The notes: generated by a model from the letters alone, not told the origin. DNA of 64,000 bases from JAFNAG01 sp963721405 (GCA_963721405.1 CAVRJA010000003.1:434001-498000); one strand, 5' to 3'. Positions 26,901 to 32,488 are shown, counted from the first letter of the stretch. Program-made: numbers and translations.

Positions 26901-27566
26901 GGCCGGCGGAAGTTCCACGAGTCGGGCCTGCTGTTCGATTATCCCGGGATGGAGTCGGGCATCCTGGAATCCGGATTGAAGCGAAAAATCCTGCATGGCG
27001 GCATGGCTGCTGGCGAGTACGTCAACCGGGGCATCGCCTACCTGGGCGGGCTCGAACAGGCCAAGGAAATGAAACTCGTGGGCCGCGCCGCCGAAATGCA
27101 CGCGATGGACGTTGTGGACAAGACGCAATTTGCTTACGGCAAGGAATCTGCAATCCGCTACCTCGAGAACCTGCCGCCCGATCTGAAGGTTTTCCAGACC
27201 TTTCCGCTGAAGGAGGCGGAGTTTGTCCGCAACCTCGTCGCGGATGCACTCAAAGGCGGACCCACGGAGCGGGCGAAGCTGGCCCGGTTCCTCATGGTCA
27301 ATCTGGCCTTGCCTGCCGGCCTGGCCGCTGCCGGCGTCCCGGTCGGGAGGATGTTCATCGATGTTTTCGATGTGCTGCCGAAGCCGTTCAGGACTTTCGA
27401 ACTGCAACGCCGTCTTATGACCTGGCTCAATAACGTGAGGACCGGGAAGGTCCCTCCCGAGAAGATCCCGCTCGATATCGTGCTCGGGCTCTGGTACGCG
27501 ATCGGACCGGCCGCCAATGCCACCAGGAAGGCGATCGCAGCAGTGGGAGAGGGGAAAAAACGATGA
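20994..27566 (+). CDS. Giant modular polyvalent protein (2,190 residues)
   Basis: By far the largest gene of the element. Order: three short repeats of L-P-D-P-D-x-W-L-x-x-Q (residues ~8-46); two copies of G-L-A-V-x-S-G-x-M-T-x-E-E-A (near 76 and 129); a long Pro-rich linker (~320-530); a module near 740 (K-Y-G-K-G-F-F-V-D-F-Y-G); two copies of a module starting P-W-x-x-T-x-x-E-(Y/W) and ending A-L-x-x-G-K-x-V-P (from ~901 and ~1425); a DUF3560-like domain (~1220-1340) with L-K-D-R-G-F-K-W-A-P; and a ~560-residue C-terminal helical domain. E-G-F-A-x-x-R linkers recur near 666, 825 and 1622. This matches polyvalent proteins of phages and conjugative elements, which are delivered with DNA into the next cell. 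Confidence 0.75.
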   Translation: MATQRPILPDPDAWLAAQAGQVLPDPDEWLRLQSAQSLPDPDEWLAKQKPAAPKPQQPQTLWQRVKGALFSPEPSGLAVESGRMTKEEAKARGYSGLWQPIIPFSKLTEPSFRAAQAGTLEVPPASSMGLAVQSGQMTPEEAAKRGAYVAHGIAKAVEGMTTPGSLALIGAIGPLTSPGLEFFGFLNSIGLGLDAAKNAYQGWQAAREAEKRGDAAEAVAGKTQAVADVFMALGFGSHAATGAWAKGKAYKGRIQRLRDGLNNSNLDADSLSYIQDYIAKSKEIEPADRRQLLAVAEDKATKIAEKAPLVVTPPPVKPEAVQSGTLATGPFPGPQQTIRAQVGAPMQQPLGAPPATPGTQPPGFNLPSQAGQRVTPKAQPPNLPGVQMPRATFDPTGPMLDIQRRTIFAIANDRAIPKDTVELIAGKSIRQLNAGEARALMTHLKNLTPAEIQGLKPVAETPLLDKASGDLLNQVIAQTEAKPPQATPEILKQPATEPPRSSVRFPMSSTPEATPVETILVRPTRKAPKFDPGKSLVNAIRSLGGIDPDRIRKAGLWTDWTERVPAGIRLMVQKKGATHGLDTLGGELGNLGYQGYDLPDTLMEALADPKKARRGLAEIAESSELEQAKAKILELENRLSETDFNPEELKAGGEEGKAPIREPGEEGFARIRDRERKTPLARSLMRVGIPSDLESLRGSGWMLPDGTVVEVYDHLPALDEASARASGGPESYSPSRPPWKKYHEITKDENLLRMGKYGKGFFVDFYGKPTEAQRAAINRYAWGNQDADIYWTDQSPTATEKEGYGYASLRARLAQQPEPELAGQEGFARYRDDQTKEMFPGEFSLTGGVARRPELPEQKAAAGAPPAERPQQLGMGAGPLFERAAEKRPREATPVEPKTREPWELTQEEYAESKGALKSWDDLREEAGQTGGKIKLTYPLDTSFGKPGDPITLSFEQAGAYGKPTVTNERTGKSIQVGFNMLPYQLLTLDHQALVKRALAEGKAVPEPVLKNYPKLTEKLPAETEASRTALEPSEQLAKLESSRPSRTAGPYTESDLSRFNSFTNYPTTLEKANAEFRTLSEGYRQTAIEQLKRWGIDEIPEDVERALSAVNHASVNLNREFARAKEIAPGAYIVGPSNYLKHARPEKARAIEARAVEAYDASKEYLSKAIHRHSPNAAISSDKANAPDLLQDKIAKAEKLQETMRQANAIVRKKGLTDEQKIEQIAALGMSRAAAAEVLKPDFAGRVGFADYQLQNNLANIKRMKERVSSIEQTRAKPTAETEFDGGRIVDNAEDNRIQLFFDSKPDLVMIARLKDRGFKWAPSVGAWQRQRTANARYATVNVLGKRLPQEEAGRFLGTRGTAPEEPVAATPEPSALPEPFRQAVEKAAPVEPEEVEGKIYQLPEEVAGPLAKVLGRTQAAKEPWQMTLDEWNREWQKTEINYSGTGGQGAGMGRATSAKGAEKAFEDLRAKIDWLKMNLRDVEGVPARHYQVVKEALRQGKPVPKEILAEYPELTKPRPVSEVAGQFAQAEVDRRAAIINETINRVVNGKGDWNEKRKQLGLEEFARPGMEDVPISKPELIMVRNRAMAETEQLTGLKASDAAKRAPTASKGRSLFGDDEGFAQFRESRLIDDDPQLKQILDRLKRAEQNAFRAPLDMLPRFGEEDVPGAVRHRVSWIRSADQALARYPETAPVAREIKHAARRKKSAMQHFDDLANQIVKESRIKRGSEEDRMVKDLLDEAYTHLTPEKLRESAAYRGDKEAAIKAAERFRNEIFDPIISQIRSDSELIEIIGKKGYIRGYFPHFMDAMKAKYGKEYLGMARALLPERFVSAFLKEREAEAWANNVSIYDVVPGYINSTMKTIHDIPAYNRANAVIKALPDGPAKDFAQWYADNYMGQPVAKEGLLVRNERYQKFSRWLANRYYDNLIGLNATTWAVNLGQTITNTFPELGAKYTAKGIKALFTEEGRRKFHESGLLFDYPGMESGILESGLKRKILHGGMAAGEYVNRGIAYLGGLEQAKEMKLVGRAAEMHAMDVVDKTQFAYGKESAIRYLENLPPDLKVFQTFPLKEAEFVRNLVADALKGGPTERAKLARFLMVNLALPAGLAAAGVPVGRMFIDVFDVLPKPFRTFELQRRLMTWLNNVRTGKVPPEKIPLDIVLGLWYAIGPAANATRKAIAAVGEGKKR

Positions 27567-27709
27567 ACCTCCTACCGTTGGATCCCGGAACCCGAACCGG
27601 CTGGGCCCTAACAGAACCCGGAAGCGAGAGAGTCGGAGTGCTGGCTTTCGACATCAAACGCAACGAAGGGATGGGCGGTCTAAACGCTCATTTTCCGTTT
27701 CGCCTCTAA
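27563..27709 (+). pseudogene. Truncated RuvC-like Holliday junction resolvase
   Basis: A 48-codon frame in an ATGA overlap with the giant gene. It reads M-N-L-L-P-L-D-P-G-T-R-T-G-W-A-L then D-I-K-R-N-E-G-M-G, the first strand and catalytic Asp of phage RuvC-type resolvases (usually ~160 residues). After G-G-L-N the homology ends and a TAA follows at 27707. The other three acidic residues of the active site are missing, so it cannot be a working resolvase. Confidence 0.6.
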
Positions 27710-27726
27710 AAGCAAGAGGGATCATA

Positions 27727-28038
27727 ATGCTGGCTATGAAAAAACAACTCATCATTGCACTGGCCGATTTGCGCTATGTGTCGATCGAATGTCACACCTG
27801 CAAAACAGTCGTCACTTTGGACATGAAAGAGCCATTGAGCGCGGATACTGAAAAATCTGGCCTCTTTGGTCCGGTGACCTGCCCGGGGTGCGGTCAAGGA
27901 TATGATTCTGCGATTCAACCGAACGTGGAGCTTTTTCGCAAATCATACAGATCGTTACTCCCAATTGCCGACAGGATAACTTTTCGGGGCGAGCCGGAAT
28001 ACCTTTCGGGGGACCGGGTGGAAACCATCAGGAAGTAA
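27727..28038 (+). CDS. Zinc-ribbon protein, function unknown
   Basis: A 103-residue protein with two C-x-x-C knuckles, C-H-T-C at ~22-25 and C-P-G-C at ~58-61, spaced as a single zinc ribbon. The ATG at 27727 follows A-A-G-A-G-G-G at good distance. An upstream in-frame extension overlaps the RuvC remnant and has no homology. It may bind DNA or RNA. No family is assigned. Confidence 0.6.
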   Translation: MLAMKKQLIIALADLRYVSIECHTCKTVVTLDMKEPLSADTEKSGLFGPVTCPGCGQGYDSAIQPNVELFRKSYRSLLPIADRITFRGEPEYLSGDRVETIRK

Positions 28039-28180
28039 GCAATGGGTTGGAGTGGTCACGCAGTTTGTACTCTTGGTGCGGGATCAAAGATGTCTTGATC
28101 CACCCCAACGCCAACCGGGTTGCGTAAAGGCGGGGCGTCGGGGGGCGTCCCGCCGAACCTAAGCGGATAAGGACAGCAGC

Positions 28181-28363
28181 ATGATCCGTTACGAATGCGA
28201 CCGCTGCCACCAGCCGATTTCACGGCGCGACCTGCGACAGGGGCGAGTTGAGCACCTGGCTGATTTCGCCCTGCAGTTTGAGTTGTGTTTCACGTGCTTC
28301 GTGCTCCTGCGCGCCTGGCTGCAGGAATCCTCGGGCAATGGTCGGATAAGGGCGGGGGCCTGA
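28181..28363 (+). CDS. Small double-knuckle zinc protein
   Basis: A 60-residue protein with C-D-R-C at residues 6-9 and C-F-T-C at 36-39, a probable zinc ribbon. The upstream 140 bp hold a GC-rich dyad (GGCGGGGCG / CGTCCCGCC at about 28129-28155). Function unknown. It is one of several zinc proteins near the right end of the element. Confidence 0.5.
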   Translation: MIRYECDRCHQPISRRDLRQGRVEHLADFALQFELCFTCFVLLRAWLQESSGNGRIRAGA

Positions 28364-28459
28364 TCGTGCGTCAGAAGCGTACGGAACGCCAGGAACGGGC
28401 ATACCAGGACAAGGGCCCTGCCGAGAAAACGCGGCCACGAGCTTCCTACGCGATTCTTT

Positions 28460-28495
28460 TTCGAGGGGATCATGGAATTCGAGGGGATCATGGAA
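28460..28495 (+). repeat. Tandem 18-bp duplication carrying two RBS-ATG units
   Basis: TTCGAGGGGATCATGGAA occurs twice head to tail, 28460-28477 and 28478-28495, without mismatch. Each copy holds GAGGGG five bases before an ATG. Because 18 is a multiple of 3, both ATGs (28472 and 28490) are in frame with the following gene. Confidence 0.9.
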
Positions 28496-28804
28496 AATGT
28501 CGCAATTAAGCGAAAGCGGGGCCGCCCGCCGAAAATGCGACCGGCGCGCAAAGATGGCCTACAACCCGGCATGAGCTTGCGAGACATCGAGGCGGTAACC
28601 GGAATCAAGCGCCGTCTGCTCACGAGGGCCTTGTTGGTTGCCAGTATCCCCGAAGAGGAATTCGAGTGCTTGATTGAGAGTGACAATCCGCCGACCGCGC
28701 GAGAGCTTGAATTACTGGCACGGCGACGGGCCGGGAAAAAGAGCATGTATGAGCGGCGCTGTCGGCATTGCGGCGCGCTCTGGCGAATCGAGGATGCAAG
28801 ATAG
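28472..28804 (+). CDS. AT-hook protein, function unknown
   Basis: A 110-residue protein (104 if started at the second ATG, 28490). Near the N-terminus it has K-R-K-R-G-R-P-P-K, an AT-hook minor-groove binding motif. The middle part (M-S-L-R-D-I-E-A-V-T-G-I-K-R-R-L-L) resembles a helix-turn-helix, and the end has C-R-H-C. It is probably a DNA-binding regulator or architectural protein of the element. The duplicated start region is described separately. Confidence 0.6.
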   Translation: MEFEGIMENVAIKRKRGRPPKMRPARKDGLQPGMSLRDIEAVTGIKRRLLTRALLVASIPEEEFECLIESDNPPTARELELLARRRAGKKSMYERRCRHCGALWRIEDAR

Positions 28805-28808
28805 AAAA

Positions 28809-28863
28809 GTGTGCAGAAATGTGACGCGCCTGTCGGCGACACCCTCGTCACATTTTCACACAC
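28809..28863. repeat. Nested inverted repeat (cruciform candidate)
   Basis: Arms 28809-28826 and 28846-28863 are 18 bases each with 15 matching positions. The 19-base loop contains a second perfect dyad, TGTCGGCGACA, at 28831-28841. It starts four bases after the stop of the AT-hook gene. It could be a terminator, a protein-binding dyad or part of a replication origin. There is no T-tract. Confidence 0.65.
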
Positions 28864-29022
28864 AAGATCGCCGTGAGCGAGGCTGCGAAAATCCTCCGAC
28901 CGTGACGCGCTACAAGGGCCGGCATTCAATCGAAGCCAGAATGTAGGCAATGAGTCGTAACAAGGGAAAATCTCAGCCCTAGGAAGCGTGCAACGCTTTT
29001 CGGAGGCATTCTGGAGGACACC

Positions 29023-29220
29023 GTGAAGGGAGATATCGAAACTTGTCCGAACTGCGGCAAGCCATTCGAGCAACGCCGGAAAGATCAGCAGTTCTGCAAC
29101 GGGCGGTGTCGTTATGAATACTGGGCCAGGACTCACCCGCGCGTGGCGATCGGGATTGGGTTCAAGATCGTTCCGGATGAGCCGGGCGGGGATTCGAAGC
29201 CTGCGAAAGAAAGGGCTTGA
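29023..29220 (+). CDS. Small zinc-finger protein (treble-clef/DUF2116-like)
   Basis: A 65-residue protein starting at GTG with TCTGGAGGA upstream. C-P-N-C-G-K-P-F then Q-Q-F-C-N-G-R-C-R-Y-E-Y-W gives a four-Cys finger very like the C-terminal finger of the protein at 12154 and like small DUF2116-type proteins. Probably nucleic-acid binding. The ~200 bp upstream carry the cruciform but no gene. Confidence 0.6.
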   Translation: MKGDIETCPNCGKPFEQRRKDQQFCNGRCRYEYWARTHPRVAIGIGFKIVPDEPGGDSKPAKERA

Positions 29221-29226
29221 CAAAGG

Positions 29227-29251
29227 TGTCATGATGACAGTAATGTTATTA
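29227..29251 (+). promoter_or_regulatory. Operator candidate upstream of the RHH gene
   Basis: TGTCATGATGACA (29227-29239) is a perfect 6-bp inverted repeat around one base and is followed by TAATGTTATTA (29241-29251), a second small dyad. The pair ends two bases before the start of the ribbon-helix-helix gene. Such paired dyads are typical RHH binding sites, so self-repression is likely. Confidence 0.5.
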
Positions 29252-29252
29252 C

Positions 29253-29399
29253 ATGCGACACGTAAACGTACCGATGCCAGAAGAGATTCACAAGCGGCTG
29301 AGGATCTACTGCGCCGAGACCGATTCAAACATGGCGGAGACAATCAGGCGAATTGTGATCGATTTTCTGGATCAGCAGGACAAAAAGAAGAAAAAATAA
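29253..29399 (+). CDS. Ribbon-helix-helix DNA-binding protein, 48 residues
   Basis: The frame starts M-R-H-V-N-V-P-M-P-E-E-I-H-K-R-L and continues with A-E-T-D-S-N-M-A-E-T-I-R-R-I-V, the beta-strand, helix, turn and helix pattern of CopG/Arc repressors, with a lysine-rich tail (D-K-K-K-K-K). Length is right for a minimal RHH. No strong ribosome site is visible, and the operator-like dyads abut the start codon. Probably an autoregulator of the element's right arm. Confidence 0.7.
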   Translation: MRHVNVPMPEEIHKRLRIYCAETDSNMAETIRRIVIDFLDQQDKKKKK

Positions 29400-29475
29400 C
29401 CCGCATGGAGCGGGCCCGCCAGGTGCTACCAACACCGGACGGACCCTAACCCTGCATTCCTTCAACGGAGGAAGC

Positions 29476-29997
29476 ATGGCTAAGCCTACTTTACACAAAG
29501 TCACACCCGCCGCACTACCCAAACCGCAAGTAAGATTCGACCTGCCGATCAGCAAGAGTGAACTGCACAAGGGCCTGGATACGATCCTCACCTCGGGCGA
29601 TCCGATGGCGCAGCCCATCATGGACGTAATCGGAACGGGCCTTCTGAAGCTCAAGGCCAGCAGCCAGCAGGACCGGGCCGCCTTCGCGTCCGGCTTGGTG
29701 AAGTTTCTTGACTATCCGCTCTCGACACCCGAAGCACCCGCACCGGCCGGGGGGCCAATCAAAACACCAAAACCCGAGCCGAAACTCACCATGACCCTAG
29801 AGCAGTATCGGTCTTTGCAGGAAGTCACCTACGCACTCCATGAACTCAACGGGGTGCTCAATCACACCTGCGATATGGAGGAGCCTGTCGGCTCAATCGT
29901 CAAGATTCTCTCCGATAAGTTGTTCGCTACGGTCGAGGAAATCATGGAAGACGAGGCCAACGGGGACATGATCCGAGCGGCGAATCAGGACAAGTAA
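29476..29997 (+). CDS. Element protein, function unknown
   Basis: A 173-residue protein with a strong ribosome site (ACGGAGGAAGC) before ATG 29476. The first half is helical (S-K-S-E-L-H-K-G-L-D-T-I-L), a Pro/Ala-rich linker sits at ~85-100, and the second half is acidic and helical (V-G-S-I-V-K-I-L-S-D-K-L). No family is recognised. Position before the integrase suggests a late-acquired or regulatory gene. Confidence 0.6.
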   Translation: MAKPTLHKVTPAALPKPQVRFDLPISKSELHKGLDTILTSGDPMAQPIMDVIGTGLLKLKASSQQDRAAFASGLVKFLDYPLSTPEAPAPAGGPIKTPKPEPKLTMTLEQYRSLQEVTYALHELNGVLNHTCDMEEPVGSIVKILSDKLFATVEEIMEDEANGDMIRAANQDK

Positions 29998-30008
29998 CGA
30001 ACACAACC

Positions 30009-30030
30009 GGGGCCCTGGCAACGGGGCCCC
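30009..30030 (+). terminator. GC-rich hairpin upstream of the integrase
   Basis: GGGGCCC (30009-30015) and GGGCCCC (30024-30030) form a 7-bp stem with an 8-base loop. It begins 12 bases after the stop of the preceding gene and ends just before the integrase ribosome site GGGAGG. No T-tract follows, so it could limit read-through or control integrase translation rather than act as a strong terminator. Confidence 0.5.
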
Positions 30031-30042
30031 TGGGAGGACCAC

Positions 30043-31212
30043 ATGGGAGTCAAAGTCAGAGAAAAGGTGAAGGGATCCGGGCAGTGGTGGGTGTTCGTGA
30101 ACCACGACGGCGACCGGTCTTCAACTCTGGTCGGTAGTCTGAAGGCCGCAACCAAAACAGCGGACGACATGCAGCATCGGCTGGCTCTCGGGCTGGAGCT
30201 TTTTCCGGAGAAGAAACAGGCGCCGGCCGTGCCCACGTTCGAAAAGTACTACGGGCGATTTGAAGACAGCTACCTGAAAACAGCTTGCCGCCAGTCGACT
30301 ATCGACAGGTACGAATTGGACTTCAGGCTGCACTTGAAACCCAAGCTCGGATCCCTGCCGCTCAACGAGATCACCCGGGAGAAGATCAAGGAACTCACCG
30401 CGGAATTGCTCGATAAGGGGCTCGCCCGGAACTCGATTCGAAATGTCGTGGCAACTCTTCGGCTGGTCCTGAATCAGGCGATCGAGGATGCGATGATTGC
30501 GGCCAACCCAGCGACGAAACTAGCGAAGTTCTTCAAGCAGGCCAAGGCTGAGCGCAAGATTGACTTTCTCACGGAAGCCGAGGTTCCGCTCTTTCTGGCA
30601 CAGGCTCGTATCCGTGATGAGGCGAAGCGGAAAGGCGACCCGGAATACCACCCGCTTTTCCTGTGTGCAATCCACACTGGTATGCGGGCGGGCGAGCTGG
30701 CCGGCCTTCAATGGAGTGACATCGACTGGAACGGGAATTTCATTATCGTGCGCCGCAGTGTGAAGGAGGGCAGGATCAGTCCGACCAAAACCGACAGGAT
30801 CAGGCGCGTTGACCTCTCGGACGACCTGGGCGAGGAATTGAAGGCCTACCGCCGTCGCCTACTTGAAGCGGCCATGAAGGACGGCAGGAACGAACTCCCG
30901 GAGTGGGTGTTTGCATCCGGCGAGGGAACACCCTTGGACATGCACAACATATCGAAGAGGGAATTCCCGAAGTGTCTCGCTAAGGCAGGGCTGCGCCGGA
31001 TCCGTTTCCATGACATGAGGCACACGTTCGCTTCGCTGCTCATCCAGAACGGGGAATCCCTCGCCTACGTAAAGGAGCAACTCGGGCATGCCTCGATCAA
31101 GATGACTGTGGACGTGTACGGGCACTTGGTACCTGGGGCGAACCGGCAGGCCGTCAACCGGCTGCCTTCCCTGACGACTCGCCCTTCCCAAAAAGCAAGT
31201 GTTCAACCCTGA
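30043..31212 (+). CDS. int: Tyrosine integrase of the tRNA-Arg element
   Basis: A 389-residue phage-type tyrosine recombinase. The N-terminal ~60 residues form an arm-binding AP2-like domain (G-Q-W-W-V-F-V-N-H-D-G), residues ~65-170 the SAM-like core-binding domain, then the catalytic domain. The catalytic residues are all visible: Arg in H-T-G-M-R-A-G-E-L, Lys near T-K-T-D-R-I-R-R, H-D-M-R-H-T-F-A-S, L-G-H-A-S and Tyr in V-D-V-Y-G-H-L. It should be active. It lies 1.2 kb from attR, with the HNH gene in between, and ends 10 bp into that convergent gene. Its target is the anticodon-loop to 3'-end half of tRNA-Arg(CCU). Confidence 0.95.
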   Translation: MGVKVREKVKGSGQWWVFVNHDGDRSSTLVGSLKAATKTADDMQHRLALGLELFPEKKQAPAVPTFEKYYGRFEDSYLKTACRQSTIDRYELDFRLHLKPKLGSLPLNEITREKIKELTAELLDKGLARNSIRNVVATLRLVLNQAIEDAMIAANPATKLAKFFKQAKAERKIDFLTEAEVPLFLAQARIRDEAKRKGDPEYHPLFLCAIHTGMRAGELAGLQWSDIDWNGNFIIVRRSVKEGRISPTKTDRIRRVDLSDDLGEELKAYRRRLLEAAMKDGRNELPEWVFASGEGTPLDMHNISKREFPKCLAKAGLRRIRFHDMRHTFASLLIQNGESLAYVKEQLGHASIKMTVDVYGHLVPGANRQAVNRLPSLTTRPSQKASVQP

Positions 31213-32369
31213 GGATCAGAAAAAATCCCGAGGTCCTTTCTTCCTTCTTTCCCAATACGAATATGCTCGCCGTGAGATCCGGAACCGGGCCGGATCTTCC
31301 CTCGGCTCCAATATCTGTACGCAGACACTGAGCCTGCTCCAATCGGTAGAAGTAGGCCGGGAACGGAAATCTCCCAAGCGGAGAATGGAACGACTACGTT
31401 CGCGAACAAAGCGATATCGACTGTAATAGTGGAAGCACTTTGGATGCACCCGATTATATGCATCCACGGGGCGTGCTCAACCCGTTTAAAGGTGAATGCT
31501 TTCGGAACATTCGTTCTTTTAATGAATTGATCAGAGTTCCCAGCCCCAGAAATAATAAACGACTTCAAGGGATCAAACTCACCCTCCCGACCACTCAGAG
31601 AGGTGCAGCTGTTTAGAAGGAAATGAAATCCGATCTTGGCTATCGCACGGTAGTACAGTGGGCTCAGTTGCACGGTGGTTTTCGTGGGCACGTTACGGGA
31701 ACCGAAAGAGTACGGCACAGGGGTGATGTCTTTCAGATTCGACATGAGCGCCCGGGTTTCGCCCACTGACGTGCGTTTCACACTCGTCAGGTAGTGGTGC
31801 GCGACACTTCTGAACCAGTCCATTTCCTCCGGTTCGATACAGGCCGCAACTAGGTGTGCATTGCCGGACACGCCGAATCCAAACGAAGCCAAATAATTGT
31901 CAAACTCCTGAGCTGTGCGAATATCCCTCGGGATCGCGACAGGCTCGGGTTCGCCGTTGGGCCTCATGAGGATCACCTGGCGCATTAGCTGGACAGCGAA
32001 CTGATCGGACTCGGTTGCCTCCCACAATACCTCGCCCATGCCCTTCACAGGGCCAATCATACGTAATGGTGGGATTCCGTGTGTGGGCTTGCGGTATATC
32101 GGATGCTGACAATGCCCTTTGCGGCCCGGACGGCCCATCACATCACGGATGATCGCTTCCGGACTGTTGTGCAGGAGTACGTCGTCCAGCTTGCCAAGCC
32201 GACTAGCGCTGTTGCATTCCCTGCAGATCTTATTCTTCAGTAGTTCGTTATGCTCGAAAGCTCCGAACCCACGCGGCAAGATATCTTCGACGTTGGGCAG
32301 ATGCTCAACTTGGCAACCACCAGGAAGACCGTAGTATATGCAGACAAATCCACCCACTGTCTCATCCAA
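31203..32369 (-). CDS. HNH endonuclease, element cargo
   Basis: A 388-residue protein. The N-terminal ~70 residues contain an HNH_5-like fold: C-Q-V-E-H-L-P (residues 19-25, with the catalytic His), a loop and helix, and K-I-C-R-E-C-N-S (47-54) as the second zinc knuckle. The remaining ~320 residues are unrecognised and may recognise DNA or sense infection. A TTG at 32369 is the best start. The frame continues upstream without a stop into the tRNA, but there is no ATG. The gene sits between integrase and attR, the classic place for defence or fitness cargo. Its 5' end lies 43 bp from the att core, so its promoter probably overlaps attR. Confidence 0.68.
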   Translation of the reverse strand: MDETVGGFVCIYYGLPGGCQVEHLPNVEDILPRGFGAFEHNELLKNKICRECNSASRLGKLDDVLLHNSPEAIIRDVMGRPGRKGHCQHPIYRKPTHGIPPLRMIGPVKGMGEVLWEATESDQFAVQLMRQVILMRPNGEPEPVAIPRDIRTAQEFDNYLASFGFGVSGNAHLVAACIEPEEMDWFRSVAHHYLTSVKRTSVGETRALMSNLKDITPVPYSFGSRNVPTKTTVQLSPLYYRAIAKIGFHFLLNSCTSLSGREGEFDPLKSFIISGAGNSDQFIKRTNVPKAFTFKRVEHAPWMHIIGCIQSASTITVDIALFANVVVPFSAWEISVPGLLLPIGAGSVSAYRYWSRGKIRPGSGSHGEHIRIGKEGRKDLGIFSDPQG

Positions 32370-32371
32370 AT

Positions 32372-32390
32372 CTGCACCCTCGGCGCACCC
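32372..32390 (+). repeat. 19-bp direct repeat, right copy
   Basis: CTGCACCCTCGGCGCACCC, one mismatch from the copy at 10161-10179. It lies 22 bp inside attR, directly upstream of the HNH start codon. See the left copy for interpretation. Confidence 0.4.
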
Positions 32391-32411
32391 GGGATTGTTG
32401 GTGGCTGTAAA

Positions 32412-32456
32412 TGGTACGCCTGGCAGGACTTGAACCTGCGACCCCCGGTTTAGGAA
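32412..32456. repeat. attR: 45-bp direct repeat inside tRNA-Arg
   Basis: Identical to 10034-10078. It spans the anticodon loop to the CCA end of the tRNA, so integration kept the tRNA intact, as is usual for tyrosine integrases that use tRNA targets. Confidence 0.95.
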
Positions 32457-32488
32457 ACCGATGCTCTATCCAGCTGAGCTACAGGCGC
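32412..32488 (-). tRNA. tRNA-Arg (anticodon CCU)
   Basis: A complete 74-nt cloverleaf followed by an encoded CCA. The acceptor GCGCCTG pairs with CAGGCGT (last pair G-U), the D arm has A-G-C-T-C-A-G-C-T-G-G-A, and the anticodon stem-loop is TCGGT TTCCTAA ACCGG, giving CCU. The T arm is GCAGG TTCAAGT CCTGC. It decodes AGG, a rare codon in GC-rich genomes. Its 3' half is supplied by the inserted element. Confidence 0.97.

Larger units (their letters stand above)
10034..32456. mobile_element. Phage-like integrated element in tRNA-Arg(CCU), 22.4 kb
   Basis: Perfect 45-bp direct repeats at 10034-10078 and 32412-32456 bound the region. The right copy is the 3' half of an intact tRNA-Arg and the left copy is the displaced 3' half. 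A tyrosine integrase gene lies 1.2 kb inside the right end. The interior holds an XRE regulator, primase-like and DUF3987 replication proteins, terminase subunits, a 438-residue protein and a 2,190-residue polyvalent protein, most with 1- to 4-base overlaps. No portal, major capsid, protease, tail or lysis gene is recognisable. The element is therefore a capsid-less phage satellite, a decayed prophage, or a prophage with structural proteins too divergent to see by eye. Confidence 0.9.

Noticed and set aside
17348..27566. Portal, capsid, protease or tail genes
   Set aside because: Each protein in and around the packaging module was read for these folds. None shows their motifs, though very divergent versions cannot be excluded by eye.
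28367..28510. 47-codon plus-strand frame with a repeated I-R-G-D-H-G
   Set aside because: The repeat follows from the 18-bp DNA duplication, and the frame overlaps the better supported AT-hook gene.
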